NCBI GenBank assembly: GCA_944989445.1
Contig: CALYLW010000058.1
Span: forward strand, 1,434,001-1,498,000
Reading direction: 5' to 3'
Origin: Ampullaceana balthica
Taxonomy: Eukaryota > Mollusca > Gastropoda > Lymnaeidae
Length of the DNA: 64,000 nucleotides
The number at the start of each line of letters is the position of its first letter. The first letter of the stretch is position 1. Of this stretch, positions 33,918 to 44,945 are shown piece by piece. Made by a program: the position numbers and the translations under genes. The notes below the pieces were generated by a model. The model had not been told where the DNA came from. It worked only from the letters and a program-made list of their open reading frames with translations, and ran no database searches.

Positions 33918-36900
33918 TAAATATAGTTGTGGCGTCCTGCCTGTGGAATCCCGCCGCGCAGGTAGGGGGCCGGGCTCTCCGCCTCGAAGGAGCCCACCCA
34001 AGCGAGCTGGTGGTTCTTCCTCCTCTGCTCGTGGAGTCAGGAGCAGAGAAAAGGAAGTAAACCCTACTGACCAAATTAAATTAAGAAAAACTAAACAGAA
34101 TTTAGTCTTTCTACAATGGAACGCAGAGGGCATCCAAAAGAAAAAAGAAGCCTTAAAGATCTTCCTACATAAAAATGAAATAGATGTGGCATGCATCCAA
34201 GAAGCGCACCTCAACAACAACTTGCGCTTCTCTATTAGAGGCTATACATGTCTAAGACAAGACAGAGAAAATAGAACCAAAGGGGGAATTCTAACCTTAG
34301 TTAAAAACAACATAACAACTACAGATATCTTTATACCCAACTCAGCTCAATCAGAAATATTAGGGACCAAGCTAATCCTCCCAGGAGGGGACATAAACGT
34401 CTTCAACTGCTACTGCCCCCCAGACAAAGAACTAGAACTCGAGAGAATTCAAATTCTAAACAATGAAGAATATCTAATACTGGGTGATATGAACAGCCAT
34501 TCCCAGAGTTGGGGATACTCAGATCTAAACGCCAGAGGAGAAGAAGTAGAAGAGTGGCAAACTGAAAACAGTCTGATTCTCCTAAACTAACCAGAAGACA
34601 CTCCTACCTTCTACTCCAGAGTGTGGATGACAACATCAACACCAGACTTAGCCTTTGCTACAAACAAATTATCCAAAGGAAGTAAAAGAGAAGTCGCTGA
34701 CCAACTTGCTACTAGTGACCATAGACCAATTCTCATTCACATAGAAACCAATCAACTGCCAATAGAAAACTCCACCCTTCCCAGATGGAATTACAAGAAA
34801 GCAAACTGGGATCTCTTTTCCCGCTTAACAGATGAATATATGACGAACATCAACTGCAAAACAAACCGGGTAAACAAATCCTACTCTGACTTCTCAAGAG
34901 CTCTCCTCAAAGCCGCTAAGGAATCTATCCCCAGGGGAGCCAGAATAAATTACATACCAAACTGGTCTCAACATTTAGAACAACTTCACAACGAATCCAT
35001 CAACGCAAGAAACCTAGCAGAAAAATCCCCAACAGTAGAAAACAATATCCAACTAAAAGCCGCAAATGCAATCTTCAGAAAGGAACATCTCTCTTCTTTA
35101 AGGAAAAGCTGGCACGAAAAAACCGAACAACTAAATGTAGACAGAGATGGACATAAACTATGGAATATTGCAAAAAGTCTTAACCAAGAGGAAAACCAAT
35201 CTTCTCCAATAGTCCTAGAAGCAGACAATAAAAAACTCACAGGCCGTGAAGCTGCTCAAAAATTTTTAACCCATTTTAGTACCGTGGGTAATATCAGTAT
35301 CAGCGAACAAAGATCCAAAGAAGTTAAAGCTAAAATAGAAAAGGCTCAGACAATGGGTACACCACACTCTCATGGAATGATTTCAAACCTAAGTATGAAA
35401 GAGCTCAAGGAGTCTTTGAAACTCCTCAAACCCAAACAAGCTCCAGGAACAGACAAGATCTCAAATGATATGCTCATTCACCTAGGACCCCTGGCTAAGA
35501 AAAAACTACTACAAATATTCAATGCCAGCTGGAAATCTGGAAAAATCCCAACTATTTGGAAAAAAGCTATCATGATTCCAATACCAAAACCTGGCAAACC
35601 AAGGAGCCAAGTTGACAGCTACCGCCCAATAAGTCTGACCAGTTGCGTCTGCAAACTGATGGAAAGAATGGTTAATAATAGGCTGATGTGGATACTTGAA
35701 TCCGAAAATATACTGGCAGATGAACAGGCAGGATTCAGGAAGTGCAGATCAACAGAAGATCAAATAGCATACATAGCCCAAGAAATAGAAGACGGCTTCC
35801 AGGAAAAGAAATCAACCACCGTTGTCTGGGTTGACCTAGAAAAAGCATTTGATAAGGTCTGGAAAGAAGGTCTAATTCAAAAGCTACAAAATACCCATGT
35901 ATCCCACCGAATGTTAAACTGGATCACAGAATATTTAACTAATCGCAAGGCTCTAGTCAAAATGCAAGGAAAAAGGAGCAACACAGCTACGATACACAAT
36001 GGAGTCCCCCAGGGAGGTGTTCTGTCACCCACACTGTTTCTAATTTTTATAAATGACTTACTTCAAATTATTCCTAGAAAAGTAAAAGGCAGCATGTACG
36101 CTGATGATCTGGCTCTACTTAGCACAGAAGAATACACAGGCACTTCAAAATTTAGGCTACAAGATGCACTGACCAACCTCAACCTATGGTCTAAGGAATG
36201 GGGTATGACCATAAATTCCAAAAAAACTACCTACACAATCTTCTCCCTTTCAACCAAACAACAAAGTATCAAACTAACCTTAGACAAAATAGTCCTGGAA
36301 AAAAATGACAATCCGACATATCTAGGAGTTACGTTTGACCCAAGGCTAACCTGGAGAAACCAAATAGATAACGCACAAAAAAAAGGAATCCAAAGACTGG
36401 CGCTGATGAAAAAACTAGCTGGTTCAGACTGGGGCGCAAACCACTCCATCCTGAAGAAAACATACACCAGCTATATAAGACCTACCCTAGAATATGGATC
36501 CACAGTGTGGAGCACAGCAGCAAAATCCAACCTCCAAAAAATAGACAAAGTTCAAAACCTAGGGCTTCGAATAATTACAGGAGCAATGAAAACTACCCCA
36601 ATCAGAGCAATGGAGGACCTAGCTACCCTAAGTTCTATGGAAGTTAGACGAGAATACAAAACCTTAACACAGTTCACCAAATTAGAAGCATCAGTACATC
36701 ACCCTCTAAAACCCAAGCTGCAAAAATCCTACTCAACTAAAAGACTCCAAAGAACAAACTTTATTCAAGAAGCCAAACATCTAAAATCCAAACATAAAAT
36801 TGATAACATTGTGATTGAAGCGACACATCCCCACAGCCACTTCCCACCCTGGGACCCAAGTCCACCTCTAATAATCAGAGACAACTTAACCAGCATAGGA

Positions 36901-37779
36901 AAAAAATCTGACTACACAACTGACATACTAAGAGTAACAGTAAATAGCATCATCAAAGAACAATATCCTGAAAATTCCTGGATAAGAGTCTACACCGATG
37001 GCTCCTCAGAAAAAGCCACAAAAAATGGAGGAGCCGGCATTCTTATAGAGTGGCCTAACGGAGAACACCTTGAAAAAGCAACTGCCATAGGAAGTCTCTC
37101 AGATAGCACTAGAGCTGAAAGGAAAGCACTAGAGCTTGCCGCAAAAATTCTAACAAGTGACCCCCACTCTAAAAACAGCCAGATTGTCATCCTCACTGAT
37201 GCTAAGTCAGTGCTTCAGTCTCTCAAAAACCCAAACACTTTGATCAATCAGACACTCAGTACAGAACTATTGAAACTGAGCAAAATAACAAAAGAACTTA
37301 TTCTCCAATGGATCCCTGGACATGTGGAACTTGTAGGAAATGACACTGCTGACTCCTTGGCAAAAACTAGAGGCAGTCAAAACCAGGCAGAGCCATCTCT
37401 ACACCACGAAGAAATCAAGGCAATGCTCAAAAGAAGTGAATCTGAAAGATGGTCCGAGCTCAAAGAAAACCACCCAAAAAGTGATGCATACTTCAAACTC
37501 CCCCGCAAATCACAAAACATCATTTTCAGGCTAAGGACGGGCCACAACAAACTTAGGCAACACATTTTCCGCAAACTTCGAATTGGAGAAAGCGAAATGT
37601 GCCCCTGCGGGATAGCTGCGGAAAATGCGGAACATGTTCTCCAAAACTGCCCTCTGTACCACCATACCCGGACAGACATATGGCCCCAGGAAGCTACCCT
37701 TGATGACAAACTCTATGGTGGACTGGAACAACTGACAGCCACAGCGCAGTTCATCACAAATATAGGACTTGCTGTCTAA
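33895..37779 (+). pseudogene. LINE polyprotein: endonuclease, reverse transcriptase, RNase H; one in-frame stop
   Basis: From ATG 33,895 the frame runs to a TAA at 34,588-34,590 (codon 232) and continues in the same frame to the stop at 37,777-37,779, with no other break. The endonuclease occupies about codons 70-280: N76 (LQWN), E103 (IQEAH), D198/N200 (LGDMN) and the SDH motif at 274-276 are all present, so the stop falls inside this domain. The remaining motifs use numbering from codon 243. The reverse transcriptase has DLEKAFD (405-411), GVPQGG (461-466) and YADD (493-496). RNase H has D792 (YTDGS), E833, D860 and H901/D908 (GHVELVGND). The terminal knuckle is C994, C996, H1005, C1010. 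A single transition in a glutamine-type codon would explain the stop. All catalytic residues elsewhere are intact, so the copy looks recently inactivated. Confidence 0.93.
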
Positions 37780-37839
37780 ATCCTCTATCAAAAGATTTTG
37801 AGAACGAAGAAGAAGAAGAAGACTTACAAGTTGTTAGCT

Positions 37840-38205
37840 TTTTTTAAAAATTGTTATTATTTAAATACTAGGGGCTAAACTCTACTAAATAAAGTCACTT
37901 CTTGTGTTTTGACTCATTAGTTTTGTCACCCCTTCTATTGTGACGCGGCTAGAGTTATTACTCCCCATAAGTTTGCCGTCCCATCATGTATAGAAGTAGA
38001 CCCCCCTCCCCCGTGTTAACTCCTGACACACTTGGTATTTCCTTGATTGATTAGACGGGAACCAGGTCTAGGAGTTTTTATTGGGTTTGACCTACTTCGG
38101 GGAAACGCTGATGACATAAATACTAGTGGCGGGTGCTGGAAAACGAACTGGGTGCTGAAAGTGACGCAAGATTGTCAATGACGTGGACAAGCAGATGGTT
38201 TAAAG
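37840..38205. other. Unique sequence right of the LINE
   Basis: The pre-insertion locus resumes after the target duplication. No gene recognised. Confidence 0.4.
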
Positions 38206-38280
38206 CAGGGGTGGGCAATTGTTTTGGCTGGGGGGCACTCTGTGGTAGCGGATTTTATCAAAGGGCGCACAGTTTAAAAT
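38206..38280 (+). mobile_element. Isolated hAT-type terminus
   Basis: CAGGGGTGGGCAATTGTTTT followed by GGCTGGGGGGCAC is a typical hAT (Charlie-like) left end. I find no matching right end nearby and no target duplication. The remainder may be the AT-rich sequence up to about 38,620. Confidence 0.45.
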
Positions 38281-38624
38281 AATTGTATTCTTAAGTTAAC
38301 ATTACCTTTCACAGACAGTATAAATGGTATTATAAAAATCAATAAACAAACAAAAAGGGGTCATTTTATTAGATTTATTTATTGTGCTAATGACATATTA
38401 TCTTGCTACTAACACATTTAATCATAGTTATAGAATCAATTTAATAAGACGAGTGCAACATATCACTTCCTTTACAATTTTTAAAAAATCAGTAGTGAAG
38501 TTGGTTGTTGAGATTCTCATCACTAACTGCAAATTTTTGTCTGTCAAATGCATCTTCCTGATCTTCATGCAAGAAAAACTATAAATGTAGCTCAAATCAC
38601 AAATATATGTAGATATAATTAATG

Positions 38625-38832
38625 TTTCTTTTAAGCTGCGCGACTGCGCAGATTTGTGACCAACGCCGCACAGCAGTTTAGAATTACCACACAGCTAGCC
38701 AAAGATGACACGTCTAAACTTAGATGATATAGTTGAACAACGATCTCAATTGATGGGGTAGTATATACATTTGTTTGAGAGCCACCAGTAAAACTTTTTC
38801 GTTGGAGTATAAAAACCATAAGAAAGATTAAT
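38625..38832. mobile_element. Diverged hAT-derived MITE related to the 40,638 element
   Basis: TAATGTTTCTTTTAAGCTGC, then GACTGCGCAG, then TTTAGAATTACC parallel the left end of the 40,638-42,271 hAT. ATTAATGTTT occurs on both sides (about 38,617 and 38,829) and may be a target duplication. The right terminus is too decayed to confirm. Confidence 0.4.
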
Positions 38833-39009
38833 GTTTGTTATCAATGCTTGCACAAGAGAACTGCTCATGCCTAACTAAAATGTTTGTTTCATTATCTCCG
38901 GTCTTTCTTTTTTAATTTATTTCAACTTTGACTCCTGTTTACCTTGACACTAGACTAGAGCTGTATATATTGTATCGGTTCGTTGGATTCGTGTAACAAA
39001 ATGACTTAA

Positions 39010-39525
39010 TCTATATATATAATTCTCTTCGTGGTCGGACCCTGCGAGACAAGCTGCAAGTATACTAATTTTAGAAAGCGGCGCACCAAATTACTCCACC
39101 AATGCATCAAAAGGTGTGAAAATTAAATATGTGCTGTAAAAAAATTATATGACGTAATTGTTTTCGCTGATATTTAAATTTTGTAAAAAGGGAACAATGT
39201 AAAAAGTTATAAAATACTTTGCGTACATTTCATAAAGTTTAATATTTCGTATTGATCAAACCAGGACAAGTTAGTTGTGATTTTGAAAAAGGTGGGCGCC
39301 GTAGGCGCCCTACAAAAATTCTTTTTTTCAAAATAAATAGATTTCAGCTGAACACTTCCGTCATTTTTTACAGATGATACGCCGCGGGTCTCTCCAGAGT
39401 TCCTTCTTTTCATTCACTCACAGTCGTTTGCCCAAACCCACCCCATTTTGACAACCGTGTCTTTCAGGAAGTCTTCACCCGTCACTAAATCATTAGCGGC
39501 GTATGCTACGCCGCGGGTCAGCTAG
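39010..39525 (+). mobile_element. Non-autonomous Helitron (family A), complete
   Basis: Starts TCTATATATATAATTCTCTT after A (39,009). It ends with a perfect 8-bp-stem hairpin, GCGGCGTA-TGC-TACGCCGC, then GGGTCAG and CTAG, followed by T (39,526). It has every structural Helitron hallmark: TC start, 3' hairpin about 7 nt before CTRR, and insertion between A and T with no target duplication. Its middle (39,060-39,310) resembles family B, so the two families are related or chimeric. It has no Rep/helicase coding and would need an autonomous partner. Confidence 0.88.
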
Positions 39526-39767
39526 TATGTTTAAGCAGTTTCATTTTTTTTATTTCAAGTAAAGAGTAGAATAGATAAAACAAAGCAAGTGTCAATTGGC
39601 GTAATGATATGTTGTGATGTTAAAACATTCTTTTTGTCTCACTTTATAATCATACGCTGAACTGAAAAGTTCACGTAAATATCATGTCAACAGTGGCTAA
39701 GATAAGATTAGTTCCACCCAGGTGTAGTTGATAATCAGTATCAGTATGTTCATTGTTCTTGTATACA

Positions 39768-39769
<2 letters not shown>

Positions 39770-39840
<71 letters not shown>
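39770..39840. repeat. (TA)n then (TG)n microsatellite
   Basis: About 29 TA dinucleotides followed by five TG. It directly abuts the left end of a hAT relic. Confidence 0.95.
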
Positions 39841-40449
39841 AGGGCTGCGGATATTAACGATTAATTTGTCGATTAATCGTTAAAAATTGTATCGATTAAA
39901 TACGTATTCAAATAATTTTAATAGATAAAAATTCGATTAAAATTTAAGCAAATATTTAAAATAATTTTGTTTTCAATTTATATTTTTTAAAAATTAATTA
40001 TAAATAATAATTTATATATTTTTATCGCTCAAACTTCTCCCGCGTATTATTATAATTTATTAAATTATGTATAAGGGGATTTAATAAAATAAAATTTAGT
40101 TCAAAATATTTTTTTAAATGTCATTTACCTGTTTTTGTTACTTCCCTTGAGATGTTCAGTTTAATGATGTCATACATTTTAATTTTTGGCGTTATTCGAA
40201 ATTAATCGTTAATAATTCAAAAGTTAACGATTAAATTTAAATTAATCGTTATCACCCCTAATATCAGGGCTGTTAACGATTAAATTAAATTTAATCGTAA
40301 ATTTTTGAAAAATAAACCATTAATTAATCGTTAATTTCGTTTAAAGCCAAAAATTGAAATTTATGGTCTCATAAGTAACATTTATTAAAATACTTGTCGA
40401 AAATTGAAATAACACTGGAAAGTCTTCTCTATAAGACATCTTTCAACAC

Positions 40450-40548
40450 TCAACGCAAATCGACAAGTGTATTGACATTATTTGGCTCAAGTGACTAGAC
40501 GGTCTTATTGGCAATATAACCAGCCGAGCTGAACAGTCGTTCACATAG
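40450..40548 (-). pseudogene. hAT C-terminal dimerisation domain fragment
   Basis: Minus-strand translation gives CERLFSSAGYIANKTV, a stop, then SLEPNNVNTLVDLR. This closely follows the conserved hAT dimerisation motif (SERLFS-AG, then L-P-NV--L--L). One in-frame stop splits it, and the rest of the transposase is missing. Confidence 0.65.
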
Positions 40549-40637
40549 CTTTAGATTATCTCAGCTGAAGTTTCTGATACTGTAGTGGATGTTTGGTATG
40601 CAGGTGATATGCAAGCGAAGTGTTAGAACCATGGTAG

Positions 40638-42271
40638 AAATGTTCCCTTTAAGCAGCGCGGCTACGCAGATATTTGACCGACACCAAGCAGGAATTTAGA
40701 ATCACCGCGCAGCAAATTTTGTAAAATATTGCACAAAAATTGGACGCTGTGCAACTTTGCAGACGAATTTGATTTTTACCACGTTTTTATTAACTCGCTT
40801 TCGTTGGTGTGGCATTGTTGGTTTGTCCAAGATTTTTTCAAATTGGCCAACGTAAAATTGAACCACTTCTGATGGTCCTAGAGATCTGAAAATTTTACCA
40901 CAGATAGATCTTGGATGACAATGCATTGTATCACAATTTCAGATCGATCGAATTTACCGTTATTAAATTATTGAACTTTTTAGTATATCTATAGTCTATT
41001 TATAAGCATCTGTACCGTCGGCTTTTGTTGACATCCGTGAGTTCCCCCCGTGACCACATCACAATGTTTTTAAAACGTTGGGCGGGCGCTTGTGAAGTGT
41101 TTGGTAAAATAAATAGAGGTAAAAAAATATTGTTAAAAACCAAGTTTTTATTAGTGGACTAAAAAGACTAAAATAAATAAAGGTAAAAAAATGATTTTTA
41201 AAAACCACGTTTTTACAAGCGGACTAAAAAGAAGAAAATAATTTAAAAATTGTAAGTTCAAGTACTTCGATTTAATATGACTAAAAACGAAGGGCGGGTG
41301 TTTGGTATAAAAATTAAAGATTTCTAATTAAGAAGGCAAATGAGAGATCTATAAGTGAGAGTATGAGTGAGCTGCATATGTTAAACCTCATAAGCGCCCG
41401 CCCCACGTTTTTAGTCATATTACATCGAAGTACTTGAACTTACAAGTTTTAAATTATTTTCTTCTGTTTAGTCCGCTTGTAAAAAATTGGTTTTTAAAAA
41501 TCATTTTTTTAACCTTTATTTTTGTTTTTACCACGTTTTTATTAACTTGCTTTCGTGTCCACAATTTTTTCAAATCTGCCAACGTAAAATTGAACCACTT
41601 CTGATAGTCCTAGAGATCTCAAAATTTTACCACAGATAGATCTTAGATGACAATGCATTGTATCAAAATTTCAGATCGATCGAATGTACCGTTATTAAAT
41701 TATTGAACTTTTTAGTTTATCTAAATATAAACATCTGTACCGTCTGCTTTGTTGACATCCATGAGTTCACCCCGTTTGGCGGGCGTTTATGAGTTGTTTG
41801 GTATAAAAAAAATAGAGGTAAATAAATATTTTTAAAATACACGTTTTGTAAGCGGACTAAAAAGTATAAAATAAATAGAGGTAAAAAAAAGATTTTAAAA
41901 AATCACGTTTTTATAAGTGTACTAAAAAGAAGACAATAATTTAAAACTAATAAGTTCAAGTAATTTCATAGAATATGACTAAAAACGTGGGGCGGGTGTT
42001 TTGTATAAAAATTACAGATTTATAATTAAGAAGGCAAAAAAGATATCTATAAGTGAGAGAATGAGTGAACTGCATATGTAAAACCTCATAAGCGCCCGCC
42101 CAACGATTTTAGTCACATTATATGAAAGTACTTAAACTTATTAGTTTTAAGTTATTTTCTTCTTTTTAGTACACTTATAAAAACGTGATTTTTAAAAATC
42201 TTTTTTTTTAACATCTTTTTATTTTAACTTTGCACACGGACCAACGAAGCTTAGACTTAGAGGGAACATTG
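40638..42271. mobile_element. Non-autonomous hAT element with perfect 8-bp target duplication
   Basis: The target duplication CATGGTAG is at 40,630-40,637 and 42,272-42,279. The inverted ends are AAATGTTCCCTTTAAG and CTTAGAGGGAACATTG, each followed inward by GCGCGGCTACGCAG-like sequence on the left. The 8-bp duplication and terminus form are diagnostic of hAT. The interior has no transposase. Instead it holds two direct copies of a roughly 750-bp foldback module, presumably carried as passenger sequence. Confidence 0.88.
40770..42230. repeat. Two direct copies of a ~750-bp module, each with a long foldback
   Basis: The phrase ACCACGTTTTTATTAAC begins both copies (about 40,777 and 41,530). 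Both then share CAACGTAAAATTGAACCACT, CAGATCGATCGAA and GGCGGGCG. The second half of each is an inverted repeat: arms near 41,190-41,310 and 41,390-41,480, and near 41,895-42,005 and 42,085-42,190, with the outer phrase ACTAAAAAGAAG against CTTCT-TTTAGT. Loops are about 80 bp. A third copy lies at 46,810-47,380. Confidence 0.75.
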
Positions 42272-42591
42272 CATGGTAGGCAAGTGATTTCTCTCAATGG
42301 ACACACTACCCTTTATCAACACTTTGAACATACGCATCAGTCAACATTTAAAACCAAAATATTAGTGTATTCCTCCGGAAATAAGTTTATATTTATCGGC
42401 CCAAATAGTTTACTTTTTGACTTCCAGTACATTTATAAGTGGTGGGTCGATTAATTGTTTTAAAAAAATTTAATCGTTAAAACTTTTAACAATTAATCGA
42501 GAAATTAATCGTTAATTTCCGCAGCTCTAATTTTAATCGATTCAATTTTTAACGATTAATCGATTGATTAATCGTTAATTTCCGCAGCCCT

Positions 42592-42960
42592 AATTTATAG
42601 AGTTCACAGTTGGTAAATTCCTTTTAATTTTAGCAGCAATTTTTATAAGCAATTGTTTTGTTTAGTTTAAATATTATTGATTTGAAATGACTTAATGTAA
42701 TCTAAAATTATAGTTAATGGAGTTTACCCGTTTGTAAATGCTTATGTTAGATTGTTGTGTGGTGCGCAAAGTGCGCATTATATTGACACATTCTTGGTGT
42801 GATGTAGCGTGAGGGAATATGACGTCATATTTTGTTTACTTTGAGATATTGTTTGTTTTTGTTTTTCCTTTCATTTTATTTTACATGAATATTTAAAATT
42901 ATTTTATGATATAATATGTTTTGAGAATTTAAATATATGTAAGTACCTATTTTATGTTAT
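42592..42960. other. AT-rich sequence without a recognised gene
   Basis: No element ends or coding sequence recognised before the ribozyme-like motif at 42,965. Confidence 0.4.
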
Positions 42961-42964
42961 TGTA

Positions 42965-42985
42965 CCGATGAGGCATTAGCCGAAA
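42965..42985 (+). other. Hammerhead-ribozyme-like core motif
   Basis: CCGATGA, then GGC-ATTA-GCC, then GAAA resembles the hammerhead core (CUGANGA, stem II, GAAA) with a short stem II. The canonical U4 is C. The downstream ACGTCTATTGTC could form a 3-bp stem III before a GUC-like site, but I see no stem I. Similar motifs occur in Penelope-like and retrozyme elements. This is probably a relic. Confidence 0.3.
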
Positions 42986-43104
42986 CGTCTATTGTCGTTT
43001 TAGTTTAAAATAAAGCTCAAATTTATTGTTTTAATTGCACAATTTGTTTGTGTATTTTGTATTTTATTTAAAAGCTTTATTGCAGTCCCATTCTGTATGA
43101 TATA

Positions 43105-43378
43105 CAGACGCGGTGGTCGAGTGGCAGCGCACTGGACTGTCGTACCGATGGTCACGGGTTCGAATCCGTGTGAAGGCAAGGGTTTGTTCCCGGGGCTTAG
43201 GGCGTCCGAATGGGTACCTAACACTACATGTAGTTAGGCGGCTGGGTAATGCGTGGAACCCACTAAGGCCGTGGCCTGTGAACGCTGCATCACTTTCCAA
43301 ACAGATCATCTGTCATGGTCTGTGGACGCAACTATCTTTTGCATAGAAGGAGCGTCTATATAGATAAGACAAGACAAG
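43105..43378 (+). mobile_element. tRNA-derived SINE
   Basis: A tRNA-like head begins near 43,107, with an A-box-like GGTGGTCGAGTGGCAGC and a perfect B box, GGTTCGAATCC (43,157-43,167). A conserved-looking body follows (CGAATGGGTACCTAACACT, then AGTTAGGCGGCTGG and CATCTGTCATGGTCTGTGGA). The tail is a short GATAAGACAAGACAAGATAT. GATATA occurs on both sides (about 43,099 and 43,376) and may be a short target duplication. The body resembles SINEs I associate with gastropods. It is presumably transcribed by RNA polymerase III and depends on a LINE. Confidence 0.75.
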
Positions 43379-44263
43379 ATATATTAATGTAATCTAGAAT
43401 GATTTCCCCTGAAAAAAAATCGGAAATTCTTTGTTGGAAATTGCGTTTAAATTTAAAACTGCTATCATTGTAGTGTTTAGCAGATCCTTCTCTGTCACTG
43501 TCTATTTTACAACTTCAATTTCATGATCTTCAGACACTGTTATGGTTTGCCATCTACTTTGATGTTGGTTGGTCACATGATCAATAAAAAGTTACACTAT
43601 TGTCAATATAAACATTCCATGTATTGCATATATTTATATAAGTGCTGGTCCACGTGATATAAAGGTAGGATACTAATAATAATTAAAATATTGCGAAAGT
43701 TGTGACAAGGTGAAATTTAAGCATACCATCAAACGTGTGATGGGAATTTGATAGTGTGAACCGAATATTAGCTATCAATTTTTAAATATAAATATCAAAA
43801 GCTGAAAATTTTCAGAAACTTGCGGTACACAACGAACCATTTGCTTTCTTCAACTTTATAATCTCAGGATTAGACACAACATATATGATATAACAAAATA
43901 ATTTTTTTAAAACACTAGTATATAAAAGGTAAAGACACAACTTTAGAAAGGGTCAACAAGTCGTATACCAAAGTATACACATTTTTATACAATCGGTTGA
44001 CTATTCGTATAAAGAAGGTCTGTCACTAGAAGATAAAAAGGCAACCAGAGAGCATCGCTACTTTGTCTACTTAGATGGCATGTCGCAACTAATTTTTCCA
44101 TTTTTTAACTTCTTGTTGTTTATGTTTGTTCGTTAAGGAAGGCCACTTGTCAACACTTTCTTTGTTGTCTTGTGTCTTTTTCCCCAGACTTTTTCAAACC
44201 CTTTTCAAAATCTTCATTTTATGGACAAAACATTTCACTAAGGTGGCTCCACAGATTGCTGCC
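43379..44263. other. AT-rich intergenic sequence
   Basis: No repeat, element end or recognisable coding sequence. Confidence 0.4.
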
Positions 44264-44322
44264 TCACACACATACACACACATACACACACACATACACA
44301 CACACACATATACACACACATA
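44264..44322. repeat. (CA)n-rich microsatellite
   Basis: CACACATACACACA-type simple repeat. Confidence 0.9.
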
Positions 44323-44750
44323 GTTAGAGTTGAAATCACAAAACATCACAACCCGTTTGCTAGAAGAAGAAATGCTGGTATAGTTCAGATTACTTTAGTT
44401 GTATTGATGTGTCTCGTGAGGGGGGCGGGGTCAGATCAGATGTTTATCTGTCGTCACCGAGTAATTGAACGAGTGCCAAAAATTGAACCAAACTGAACAA
44501 ATTGAAGTCGTTTTAAATTCTATGACAATATTTGTCCCGCACAACTGAAAGAGATGGAAAGTTCAATCAAATATTCTACGAAACAGACGTGAACACATCA
44601 ACACAAATCCACGCAGTTGTGTTCACAGTCACTAGGCCAACAATAAAACAAAAGAGTTTTTATTGGTGAAACACGTTCTGAATGTTGTCCCAAACCATTT
44701 CCTTAAAGGCAAAGTGATAGTGTTCAACATTAAATTCGTATTGTCTCTTG
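44323..44750. other. Unique sequence, no gene recognised
   Basis: No structural features beyond a short G-run near 44,420. Confidence 0.4.
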
Positions 44751-44754
44751 TGGT

Positions 44755-44945
44755 CTTCCACATGTGATTCTCTCTTTCTCCTGTGTCTTTCTCTTTCAAA
44801 TAAGACGTTCTCCTACTGTCTTTCTCTTTCAATCGGTGATTTACTCCCCTTGTATATTTCTCTTTCAACTGAAACTTTCTCCTCCTGTGATCTCTTTCTT
44901 TCATCTGTTACTTTCTCACTCCACTTGTGTATTCCTTAATCTATT
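44755..44945. repeat. Degenerate pyrimidine-rich repeat
   Basis: The phrase CTTTCTCTTTCAA recurs about every 40 bp with diverged spacers (44,785, 44,819, 44,858). Open frames on both strands follow from the composition. Confidence 0.6.

Larger units (their letters stand above)
33471..37821 (+). mobile_element. Near-full-length LINE (non-LTR) retrotransposon with RNase H
   Basis: The element is 4,351 bp and bounded by a perfect 11-bp target duplication, ACTTACAAGTT, at 33,460-33,470 and 37,822-37,832. Its 3' end is a short (GAA)n tail. The body encodes an APE-type endonuclease, a reverse transcriptase, an RNase H and a C-terminal Cys/His knuckle. This domain order fits the I superfamily (I/Ingi/Nimb-like clades). 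I cannot assign the clade without a tree. The intact duplication and near-intact frame imply a fairly young insertion. It landed beside the Helitron at 32,996-33,405. Confidence 0.93.
40594..42451 (+). pseudogene. BED-finger transposase fragment, split by the younger hAT
   Basis: Reading WYAGDMQAKC up to 40,623, the frame resumes after the insertion as HGRQVISLNGHTTLYQHFEH (from 42,272) with the final TH of the finger. Together these show the Trp, first Cys and closing His-x4-His spacing of a BED finger. The second Cys appears lost and a stop lies next to it. The two parts are in the same frame once the 8-bp target duplication is counted once. This supports real insertion into former coding sequence. 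The downstream frame ends at 42,451 without further domains. Confidence 0.55.
39841..42591. mobile_element. Composite hAT relic with ATTAATCG-rich termini
   Basis: The left end AGGGCTGCGGATATTAACG and right end CGTTAATTTCCGCAGCCCTA are inverted copies. Additional termini of the same kind occur inside: ACCCCTAATAT followed by CAGGGCTGTTAACG at 40,250-40,280, and CCGCAGCTCTAA near 42,525. At least two related elements are therefore joined or nested. No convincing target duplication is visible because the left end abuts a microsatellite. The interior carries transposase fragments on both strands and the younger hAT at 40,638. Confidence 0.55.

Noticed and set aside
34588..34590. Programmed stop readthrough between LINE domains
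   Set aside because: The stop falls inside the endonuclease domain rather than between domains, so a simple nonsense mutation is more likely.
43107..43180. Functional tRNA gene at the perfect B box
   Set aside because: It continues into a SINE body and tail, and the cloverleaf is not convincing.
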